DNA of 64,000 nt from SIG607 sp045592625. GTDB taxonomy: Bacteria > Bacillota > Clostridia > Oscillospirales > Acutalibacteraceae. Positions 51,335 through 58,708 of this stretch are shown here, in pieces. Positions within the stretch are counted from its first letter, which is position 1, and the number at the start of each line of letters is the position of its first letter. Under the pieces are notes generated by a model. That model did no database searches. It saw only the letters and a list, made by a program, of their open reading frames with translations, and was not told the origin of the DNA. The position numbers and the translations under genes are program-made. The DNA lies in the NCBI GenBank assembly GCA_045592625.1, contig JAZNVC010000004.1, positions 124,001 through 188,000 of the forward strand, written 5' to 3'.

Positions 51335-54163
51335 TTAAAGAATTTTTTTAAGATATTTTCCCGTAAAGGATGCCTCACACCTGCTAACCTTTTCCGGCGT
51401 TCCTGCAGCAACAACGTTACCTCCGCCGTCTCCGCCTTCAGGGCCTAAATCTATAATATAGTCGGCAGTTTTAATTACGTCAAGATTATGCTCGATAACA
51501 AGCACGGTATTACCTGCATTGGTAAGCTGTGAGAGTATTTCTAAAAGACGGTGAACATCTGCCGTATGCAGTCCCGTTGTAGGCTCGTCAAGGATATAGA
51601 TAGTCTTGCCCGTACTGCGTTTTGAAAGCTCGGTTGCAAGTTTTACCCTCTGTGCCTCACCGCCGCTAAGGGTGGTTGCAGGCTGACCCAGTTTAATATA
51701 TCCAAGTCCTACTTCAAAAAGGGTTTTTATCTTGCGGTGGATTTTAGGAATGCTCTCGAAAAAGTACATAGCCTCTTCCACAGTCATTTCCAGTACTTCA
51801 TAAATATTTTTGCCCTTATATTTTACCGACAAAGTTTCCTCGTTATAGCGTGTTCCCAAGCAAACCTCGCAGGGAACGTAAACATCGGGCAAAAATTGCA
51901 TTTCTATCTTTATAATTCCGTCACCCTGACAGGCTTCACATCTGCCGCCCTTTACATTAAAAGAAAATCTGCCCGGTGCAAAGCCCTTCATTTTTGCATC
52001 CTTTGTAACGGCAAACAGTTCTCGTATATCGTTGAAAACGCCTGTATAGGTTGCAGGGTTTGAGCGTGGTGTTCTGCCTATAGGCGACTGGTCGATATCA
52101 ATAACCTTGTCCAAATAATCCAGTCCCTGAGCAGAGGAAAATTTACCGGGAATCATTTTTGCTTTATTAAGCCTTGTAGCAAGTAGTCTATAAATAACGT
52201 CGTTAACAAGAGAGGATTTACCCGAACCCGAAACGCCCGTCACACAGGTAAAGGTTCCCAGAGGTATTTTTACAGTAATATTCTTAAGATTGTTTTCACC
52301 CGCACCTTTAACGATCAAAAAATTTCCGTTTCCTTTTCTTCTGACCTTTGGAACGGGGATACTTTTTCTTCCCGTTAAATAGTCGCTTGTAATAGAACCC
52401 TCACATTTGTAAAGACCTTCAAGGTTGCCCGAATATATTACCTCGCCACCGTGAATGCCGGCACCGGGACCTATATCCACTATATAATCGGCTTGGCGCA
52501 TTGTATCTTCATCATGCTCAACAACAATTAGAGTGTTTCCTAAATCACGAAGTCGTTTGAGTGCTTCAAGAAGTCGGTCATTATCCCTTTGATGAAGTCC
52601 TATACTGGGTTCGTCAAGGATATAAAGAACTCCCGTAAGTCCCGAACCTATTTGCGTGGCAAGTCTTATTCGCTGACTTTCACCGCCCGATAGTGTACCA
52701 GACGAACGTGCTAAGTTAAGGTAACTGAGTCCCACGCCGTTAAGGAAGGAAAGACGTTCCTTTATCTCCTTTAAAATAGGACGGGCTATGGCTTCCTTCT
52801 GTTTTGAAAAGGTAAGAGTATTAAGGAAGTCAAGTTCCTCAGTAATGGACATTCGGGAGAATTCTTCAATATTCTTTCCGCCAACAGTAACAGCCAAAGG
52901 CTCAGGCTTTAAACGAGCACCGTTACAAACAGGGCAAATGCTTTCGCTCATATAACCTTCAATTTCTGATTTGGTATATTCCGAATCGCTTTCTTTATAT
53001 CTTCTTTCAAGATTATTTACAATACCCTCAAAACTGCTTTTATATATGCCGCCGCCCCATTCGGGAAGCTTTATAAAATCAATTATTTCGCCATTAGTAC
53101 CGTAAAAAATAATATCCTGATGTTCCCTTTTAAGTTCTTTAAAAGGAGTGTCAAGGGAAAAGCCGTAATGACGGGAAAGGCCTTCAAAATACATTTTCGC
53201 AAAACTGCCCCTAAAGTTACCCTTAGTGTTCCAACCCGAACAACGGAAAACGCCCTCATTAATGCTTAAGGAATCGTCTTCAATAATAAGGGCAGGATTA
53301 ACCTTTAAAAATCTACCTATACCGCTACAGGTAGGACAGGCACCAAGAGGATTATTAAAGGAAAAAAGGGTGGGGGTAAGTTCGGGAAGACTAACTCCGT
53401 GTTCATCACAGGCATAGTTTTGTGAAAAATGAAGTTCTTCTGAACCTACTACGTCAATATAAATTATACCGTTTGCTGATTTTGCGGCAGTTTCAATACT
53501 GTCGGTAAGCCTACTTTTAATATCCTCTTTAATAACCAGTCGGTCTATAATAATTTCGATATGATGCTTTATATTTTTATCAAGGGTTATCTCTTCGCTT
53601 AAATCGTAAATATTGCCGTCAATTCTAACCCTTACAAAGCCCGATTTTTTTGCGGCTTCCAGTTCCTTTTCGTGTCTGCCTTTTCTTCCTCTTACAACAG
53701 GAGCAAGTACCTGAATTTTAGTACCCTCGGAAAGAGCCATCACCTTTTTAACAATCTGGTCGGTGGTCTGCTGACTTATTTCCTTTTTACAAATAGGACA
53801 GTGGGGTACACCCGTACGGGCATAAAGAAGTCTTAAATAATCGTGGATTTCGGTTACTGTTCCTACGGTAGAACGGGGATTTTTAGAGGTGGTTTTCTGG
53901 TCGATAGAAATAGCGGGAGAAAGCCCTTCGATATAATCCACGTCGGGCTTGTCCATCTGACCCAAAAACATTCGGGCATAAGAGGACAGAGACTCAACGT
54001 ATCTTCGCTGTCCCTCGGCATAAATGGTATCAAAAGCAAGGGATGACTTTCCCGAACCCGAAAGCCCAGTGAAAATAATAAGTTTATCCCTTGGTATTTC
54101 TACATCAAGATTTTTTAAATTATGCGCTCTTGCACCCTTTATTATAAGTTTTTCTAATGCCAT
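51335..54163 (-). CDS. uvrA: Excinuclease ABC subunit A
   Basis: Damage-recognition ATPase of nucleotide excision repair. 942 residues, the standard length. Two ABC modules: Walker A GLSGSGKSSLAFD (about 32-44) and GVSGSGKSSLVND (about 641-653), signatures LSGGESQRIRLA and LSGGEAQRVKLA, Walker B VLYILDEPSIGLH and TIYILDEPTTGLH. Zinc fingers: CPICKKE, CPVCNGARL, CEACQGDG and CEVCLGTRY. GAAGGT precedes the ATG. Follows uvrB by 29 nt. Confidence 0.97.
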   Translation of the reverse strand: MALEKLIIKGARAHNLKNLDVEIPRDKLIIFTGLSGSGKSSLAFDTIYAEGQRRYVESLSSYARMFLGQMDKPDVDYIEGLSPAISIDQKTTSKNPRSTVGTVTEIHDYLRLLYARTGVPHCPICKKEISQQTTDQIVKKVMALSEGTKIQVLAPVVRGRKGRHEKELEAAKKSGFVRVRIDGNIYDLSEEITLDKNIKHHIEIIIDRLVIKEDIKSRLTDSIETAAKSANGIIYIDVVGSEELHFSQNYACDEHGVSLPELTPTLFSFNNPLGACPTCSGIGRFLKVNPALIIEDDSLSINEGVFRCSGWNTKGNFRGSFAKMYFEGLSRHYGFSLDTPFKELKREHQDIIFYGTNGEIIDFIKLPEWGGGIYKSSFEGIVNNLERRYKESDSEYTKSEIEGYMSESICPVCNGARLKPEPLAVTVGGKNIEEFSRMSITEELDFLNTLTFSKQKEAIARPILKEIKERLSFLNGVGLSYLNLARSSGTLSGGESQRIRLATQIGSGLTGVLYILDEPSIGLHQRDNDRLLEALKRLRDLGNTLIVVEHDEDTMRQADYIVDIGPGAGIHGGEVIYSGNLEGLYKCEGSITSDYLTGRKSIPVPKVRRKGNGNFLIVKGAGENNLKNITVKIPLGTFTCVTGVSGSGKSSLVNDVIYRLLATRLNKAKMIPGKFSSAQGLDYLDKVIDIDQSPIGRTPRSNPATYTGVFNDIRELFAVTKDAKMKGFAPGRFSFNVKGGRCEACQGDGIIKIEMQFLPDVYVPCEVCLGTRYNEETLSVKYKGKNIYEVLEMTVEEAMYFFESIPKIHRKIKTLFEVGLGYIKLGQPATTLSGGEAQRVKLATELSKRSTGKTIYILDEPTTGLHTADVHRLLEILSQLTNAGNTVLVIEHNLDVIKTADYIIDLGPEGGDGGGNVVAAGTPEKVSRCEASFTGKYLKKIL

Positions 54164-54192
54164 ACTTTACCTTCTTTTAAATAAACAATTTG

Positions 54193-56151
54193 CTATTCGC
54201 CTTTAAGTTTTTTAATTTTATCTCGGAGCATAGCAGCGTGTTCAAATTCAAGAAGCTTTGCCGCTTCCTTCATTTGTTTTGTAAGAATCTCTATTTCCTT
54301 TTCTTTTTCAGCACGGCTTAACCGCCTGTTCTTTTGCCAGTCCTCACTCTTGCCCGAAATTTCAAGTATTTCACGTACATCTTTAATAATAGTTTGAGGC
54401 ACTATACCGTTTTTCTCGTTATAGGCTTTTTGAATTTCACGTCGACGCTCGGTTTCAACTATAGCCGCCTCCATACTTCTAGTTACGCTGTCGGCATACA
54501 TAATAACCTTGCCGTCAGCATTTCGTGCTGCTCTGCCTATGGTCTGAATAAGTGAGGATTCGCTTCTTAAAAAGCCCTCTTTGTCAGCATCAAGTATTGC
54601 CACCAAACTCACTTCGGGGATATCCAGACCTTCTCGTAAAAGGTTAATTCCAACAAGCACGTCAAATTCGCCTTTTCTTAAATCTCTTATTATTTCCATA
54701 CGCTCTATGGTGTCAATATCGTGGTGCATATAGCGTACCTTTATTGAAACATTAATAAGATAGTCGGTTAAATCCTCCGCCATTTTTTTGGTCAGGGTTG
54801 TAACAAGTACCCTTTCCTTTGCGGCTACCCTTTCATTAATTTCACTTATAAGGTTATCAATTTGTCCTTGGCTTTCTCTTACCGAAATTTCAGGGTCAAT
54901 AAGTCCTGTAGGACGAATTACCTGCTCTACTATCTGTTGTGCATGGGTTTTCTCAAATTCGGCTGGAGTAGCAGATACAAATACCGCCTGATTTATATGT
55001 GAATAAAATTCATTAAAATCAAGGGGCCTATTGTCAAAGGCAGAGGGAAGACGGAAACCATATTCCACCAGATTTAATTTTCTTGCCCTGTCTCCGCCGT
55101 GCATACCTCGAACCTGAGGAAGCGTAACGTGTGATTCATCCACAAATAAAACAAAATCATCGGGGAAATAATCAAGCAGTGTAGTGGGGGTACTGCCTCG
55201 AGGCCTACCCGATAGCACACCTGAATAGTTTTCAATGCCCTTGCAGGTGCCTACCTCTCTAAGCATTTCCATATCATATTCGGTACGCTGACGAATCCTC
55301 TGTGCCTCAATAAGTTTATTCTCACTTTCGAAAAACTCTACCCTCTCTTCCATTTCTTCCAGTATCCGTTTTATGCCGTCCTCCATTTTTTCATCACTTA
55401 TAATGTAATGGGAAGCAGGATATATAGCAACGTGGCTAAGGGTATTTTTTATTTCGCCTGTCAGGGTGTTTATTTCGCAAATTCTATCAATTTCATCACC
55501 AAAAAATTCAACCCTGATGGCATTTTCATAAGAATATGCAGGGTAAATATCAACGGTGTCTCCTCTTACCCTGAACTTATTCCGCACAAAGTTTATGTCG
55601 TTTCTTTCATATTGCAGAGTTATAAGTTTTCTTATTAAAGCATCTCTTTCCATAGTATTTCCCTGTCTTAAAGAAATTACCATTTCTCTATAGTCAATAG
55701 GGTCACCAAGGGTATAAATACAGGAAACCGAAGCCACAATTATAACGTCTCTGCGTTCGCTCAGTGCACAGGTAGCACTATGACGAAGTTTATCTATTTC
55801 GTCATTTATTGCCGAGTCTTTTTCGATATAGGTATCACTTCCGGGAAGATATGCTTCGGGCTGATAATAGTCGTAATAGGAAACAAAATATTCCACCGCA
55901 TTCTCAGGGAAGAATTCACGGAATTCACTACAAAGTTGCGCGGCTAAAGTTTTATTATGAGCGAGAACGAGAGTCGGACGGTTTACTTTTTCGATAATAT
56001 TCGCCATTGTGAAAGTTTTACCTGAACCTGTTACGCCCAGCAAAACCTGCTCTTTTAAACCGTTATTTAATCCGTTAACCAATTTTTCAATAGCTTCAGG
56101 CTGGTCACCTGTAGGCTTGTAATTTGAATGTAAAATGAACTTATCCGGCAT
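54193..56151 (-). CDS. uvrB: Excinuclease ABC subunit B (intact copy)
   Basis: Helicase-like subunit of nucleotide excision repair. 652 residues, full length: Walker A LLGVTGSGKTFTMAN (about 38-52), the beta-hairpin region YYDYYQPEAYLP, DEXX box VDESHVTLPQ, motif V/VI GRAARNADGK and the C-terminal UVR domain (about 612-652). GGAGTG precedes the ATG. The first 97 codons and ribosome site have a second, truncated copy at 58284-58570 on the far side of larA and the ECF gene. The 5' end therefore probably came with an inserted segment. Confidence 0.97.
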   Translation of the reverse strand: MPDKFILHSNYKPTGDQPEAIEKLVNGLNNGLKEQVLLGVTGSGKTFTMANIIEKVNRPTLVLAHNKTLAAQLCSEFREFFPENAVEYFVSYYDYYQPEAYLPGSDTYIEKDSAINDEIDKLRHSATCALSERRDVIIVASVSCIYTLGDPIDYREMVISLRQGNTMERDALIRKLITLQYERNDINFVRNKFRVRGDTVDIYPAYSYENAIRVEFFGDEIDRICEINTLTGEIKNTLSHVAIYPASHYIISDEKMEDGIKRILEEMEERVEFFESENKLIEAQRIRQRTEYDMEMLREVGTCKGIENYSGVLSGRPRGSTPTTLLDYFPDDFVLFVDESHVTLPQVRGMHGGDRARKLNLVEYGFRLPSAFDNRPLDFNEFYSHINQAVFVSATPAEFEKTHAQQIVEQVIRPTGLIDPEISVRESQGQIDNLISEINERVAAKERVLVTTLTKKMAEDLTDYLINVSIKVRYMHHDIDTIERMEIIRDLRKGEFDVLVGINLLREGLDIPEVSLVAILDADKEGFLRSESSLIQTIGRAARNADGKVIMYADSVTRSMEAAIVETERRREIQKAYNEKNGIVPQTIIKDVREILEISGKSEDWQKNRRLSRAEKEKEIEILTKQMKEAAKLLEFEHAAMLRDKIKKLKGE

Positions 56152-56240
56152 GTTCTCACTCCTCTCTTTTTTAATTATTTTCTGCCATTTTCTTGTCTTA
56201 AATTCTCTAAAATTTTACTCAAAAAGTTGGCGAATAGTAA

Positions 56241-56266
56241 ATTACACGAATTTAGGTCACAAATTT
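56241..56266 (+). repeat. 26-bp direct repeat, copy 1
   Basis: ATTACACGAATTTAGGTCAC followed by AAATTT; identical to 58167-58192. It lies between uvrB and larA. Confidence 0.9.
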
Positions 56267-56320
56267 GTAGTCGTATTCAGTACAAAATATTCAGCTGAGT
56301 ATTAAGTCTAGTCATAATCA

Positions 56321-57595
56321 TTAAATTACAACAACTGAAACTCCATCAGGAATAGCTGTTATTGTTGCATTATCTTTTACTAATATTTTTTTCGCTAAGT
56401 TTATAGCTTCACTTAATGTACTTGCAGGAATCATATGCATTTTTTCAACAATTTCAGGATCTAAACTCGACACATAGATAACCTTGGCTTTCATCAAAAT
56501 CCTTAATAGAATTTGCGACATCCATTGGTCGGTTGCAGTTTCGTTTCTTGAGCGTGAAAGAAAAATATCCATAGTTTTATTCATATCAGGCTCATCTGCA
56601 AGTTGATGGTAAAAATGTTCTCCGCCAATACCATCATTAGCCTTTGCAAGCATTATTATAATTCCGCCCTTTTTAACGGTAGCCTCTGCAGCAGTCATTC
56701 CCTTAACCGACTGATATACATTTTGGTCAAGCGGATAACCACCATTAGTAGATATAACTATATCTGCCAAAACCGACTTGACACCACAAAGCGAAGATAT
56801 AAAATCAGTTCCCTTTTTATGTGCTTTCTCTAAGTCACCTGCAACAGCAAAAATAGGTTGTTTTTCCGAATTCAATACCACATTAACTATAAACGCAAGT
56901 TTAGCCTGTTTGGCTGCCCAAACCATATCTTCGTGTATAGGATTATCCTTTAAAATACCTGTTCTTGAATTTGGATGAGCAATAAACTCCGAGCAGTGAT
57001 TAGCAAGTACAGTACTTCTGCCTGCAACACCCGGCAAAACACTTTTTCTTCCGCCCGAAAAGCCTGCAAAAAAATGTGGCTCTATAAATCCTTCTGCAAC
57101 AAGCAAATCAGCCTCTACTGCTATTTTGTTAATTTCACACTGTCCCCCAGACGGCAAAACACCTATGTTTACAAGCTTTTCTTTTTCATCACAATCGTGA
57201 ACATAAATCTTTTCGTTTGCAACTATTTCCTCGCCGAATTTATTTATAAGTTCTTGCTTGGTGGTTCCTCTATGACAACCTGTTGCAATTAGGATGGTTA
57301 TATCCGCATTCGGATTTCCCTTCCTTATCTCACTTAGCATTTGTGGAATAATAATCTTACTCGGCACAGGGCGTGTATGGTCACTTGCTATAATAACAAT
57401 TTTTTGTTTTCCACGGCTCAATTCCGAAAGTTTTTGACTTCCTATAGGAGATTCTAACGCCCTTGCTACAAGTTCGTGCCCATCGCCTTCGGGAACATAT
57501 TTCTCAATAGAAGATGTAAGTACTCCTACAAGTTCTTTTTCATCAAATTCATACTCTAAATGTGTTTGTCCATATGGAAAAAAAAGTGTTTTCAT
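56321..57595 (-). CDS. larA: LarA-type nickel-dependent lactate (2-hydroxyacid) racemase
   Basis: Family of racemases using the nickel-pincer (NPN) cofactor. 424 residues, the usual length. The residues known from Lactobacillus plantarum LarA occur at the same numbers: Asp72 and Arg75 (SDHTRPVP), His108 (ATGCHRG), His174 (EPHFFAGFSGGRK), Lys184 and His200 (LANH). So the enzyme should be active if the cofactor is available. Substrate may be lactate or another 2-hydroxyacid. AAAGGAG precedes the ATG, which overlaps the ECF gene stop by 4 nt. No larB, larC or larE is in the window. Lies in the segment bounded by the uvrB duplication. Confidence 0.9.
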   Translation of the reverse strand: MKTLFFPYGQTHLEYEFDEKELVGVLTSSIEKYVPEGDGHELVARALESPIGSQKLSELSRGKQKIVIIASDHTRPVPSKIIIPQMLSEIRKGNPNADITILIATGCHRGTTKQELINKFGEEIVANEKIYVHDCDEKEKLVNIGVLPSGGQCEINKIAVEADLLVAEGFIEPHFFAGFSGGRKSVLPGVAGRSTVLANHCSEFIAHPNSRTGILKDNPIHEDMVWAAKQAKLAFIVNVVLNSEKQPIFAVAGDLEKAHKKGTDFISSLCGVKSVLADIVISTNGGYPLDQNVYQSVKGMTAAEATVKKGGIIIMLAKANDGIGGEHFYHQLADEPDMNKTMDIFLSRSRNETATDQWMSQILLRILMKAKVIYVSSLDPEIVEKMHMIPASTLSEAINLAKKILVKDNATITAIPDGVSVVVI

Positions 57596-58128
57596 TTAAA
57601 TATTCTCCTTTCATTTAATATTAACATAATCGACGGAATCAACAGAAGTTGAAGAATTATCCCTGGAATGGCATCGACAAATCCACCTACTATAAACATT
57701 GATACAGTAAAAGCCTTACCATTTAATCCCAATAAAATAGTCTTGCTTATACCCCACGCCAGTCTGCCTGTTATCATAGCGGATACTAAACTTATGTATA
57801 CACTTTTTGTATCTTTTGGGTTAATGCGAAAGTACAAAAATCCAATAACAAAACCATATACAGACAACTCAATTGCCATCCAAACAGCATTTGGATATAT
57901 TGGGGGCATTCCAAACGCAAACCCTCGAAGCAGCGGTAAAATCAAGCCCACAAAAAAACCGTATCTCTTACCGCAAATAAGACCACAAAGCATGACGGGG
58001 ATATGCATTGGAAGTAAGGAGTCGCCGATTTCTTTGATTTGATTGGTAAATATCGGTAATATAAAGCCTATGCCTAAAAACATCGCCGCCAATACCATAG
58101 TGTTAATTTCGTGTTTTTTGTTTTTCAT
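57592..58128 (-). CDS. ECF transporter S component (substrate unknown)
   Basis: From the ATG at 58128 (178 residues; an in-frame TTG at 58137 is possible). About six membrane segments. The pattern LLPMHIPVMLCGLICGKRYG (about 39-58) and LLRGFAFGMPPIYPNAVW (about 66-83) is characteristic of small vitamin-type ECF S components; it needs a shared energising module (EcfA, EcfA', EcfT) encoded elsewhere. Overlap with larA by 4 nt suggests that the imported compound serves LarA, as substrate or cofactor precursor; that link is inference. Confidence 0.8.
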   Translation of the reverse strand: MKNKKHEINTMVLAAMFLGIGFILPIFTNQIKEIGDSLLPMHIPVMLCGLICGKRYGFFVGLILPLLRGFAFGMPPIYPNAVWMAIELSVYGFVIGFLYFRINPKDTKSVYISLVSAMITGRLAWGISKTILLGLNGKAFTVSMFIVGGFVDAIPGIILQLLLIPSIMLILNERRIFK

Positions 58129-58166
58129 TTTAATCAACTTCTTTTTTTAAAATATGCCTATTTTGT

Positions 58167-58192
58167 ATTACACGAATTTAGGTCACAAATTT
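58167..58192 (+). repeat. 26-bp direct repeat, copy 2
   Basis: Identical in sequence and orientation to 56241-56266; lies upstream of the ECF gene, between it and the truncated uvrB copy. The two copies bracket larA and the ECF gene. Confidence 0.9.
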
Positions 58193-58205
58193 ATTTGGTT
58201 TTTAT

Positions 58206-58267
58206 GGGTTTACGGTGTGTTTTTTCGTGTTATGATATCCGTAAAACCCGATTAAATACTGGGTTTT
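58206..58267 (-). promoter_or_regulatory. Overlapping hairpins in the leader of the ECF gene
   Basis: The arm CCGTAAAACCC (58239-58249) can pair with GGGTTTACGG (58206-58215, one bulge) or its AAAACCC end with GGGTTTT (58261-58267), but not both. Mutually exclusive stems in front of an ECF S gene recall an attenuator or riboswitch; no clear U-tract follows and no known riboswitch class is recognised. Confidence 0.35.
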
Positions 58268-58282
58268 CTTCCAAAAAGTCTA

Positions 58283-58555
58283 TTAGGAAACAAAATATTC
58301 AACCGCATTCTCAGGGAAAAATTCACGAAACTCCGAGCAAAGTTGTGCGGCGAGAGTTTTATTGTGAGCGAGAATGAGGGTGGGACGGTTGACTTTTTCA
58401 ATAATATTTGCCATTGTAAAGGTTTTACCACTACCTGTAACACCTAAGAGAACCTGCTCTTTTAAGCCATTATTTAAACCGTTTACTAACTTTTCAATAG
58501 CTTGTGGTTGATCGCCTGTGGGCTTATATTTAGAAACAAGTTTAAATTTATCCAC
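58283..58555 (-). pseudogene. Truncated 5' copy of uvrB
   Basis: A GTG start with GAGAGGTGA upstream begins VDKFKLVSKYKPTGDQPQAI and continues almost identical to UvrB up to NAVEYFVS, then a stop (TAA). From YKPTG on only two residues differ from the intact UvrB, including a complete Walker A (GVTGSGKTF). At the DNA level there are many silent differences, so the copies have diverged or come from different strains. The end of similarity is at the sequence GTTTCCTA. This is a non-functional remnant, or a 91-residue peptide if translated. It retains a promoter. Confidence 0.9.
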
Positions 58556-58592
58556 TTTGCTCTCACCTCTCAACACATATTTATACAGATAT

Positions 58593-58620
58593 AGTATACC
58601 ACAAATTTAATTTTAAGTAA
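58593..58620 (-). promoter_or_regulatory. Promoter upstream of the truncated uvrB copy
   Basis: Minus-strand TTACTT (58620-58615), 16-nt spacer, TATACT (58598-58593), about 38 nt before the GTG start. Probably the ancestral uvrBA promoter, now reading into the ECF-larA genes. Confidence 0.6.
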
Positions 58621-58675
58621 ATATATTTGTTAATAATATAATATATAATAGAGGAGTGGATGGCTTTTGCTCTAT

Positions 58676-58708
58676 AAAAAATAACGGCTTCATCAGCCGT
58701 TATTTTTT
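58676..58708. terminator. Terminator of the dockerin protein gene
   Basis: A 14-bp stem (AAAAAATAACGGCT with AGCCGTTATTTTTT, loop TCATC), starting in the stop codon of the minus-strand gene; A/T flanks make it usable in both directions. Confidence 0.92.

Noticed and set aside
58640..58672. Five-residue frame with a good ribosome site (GAGGAG) on the plus strand
   Set aside because: Stops after five codons and nothing else supports a gene; most likely chance or an eroded start.
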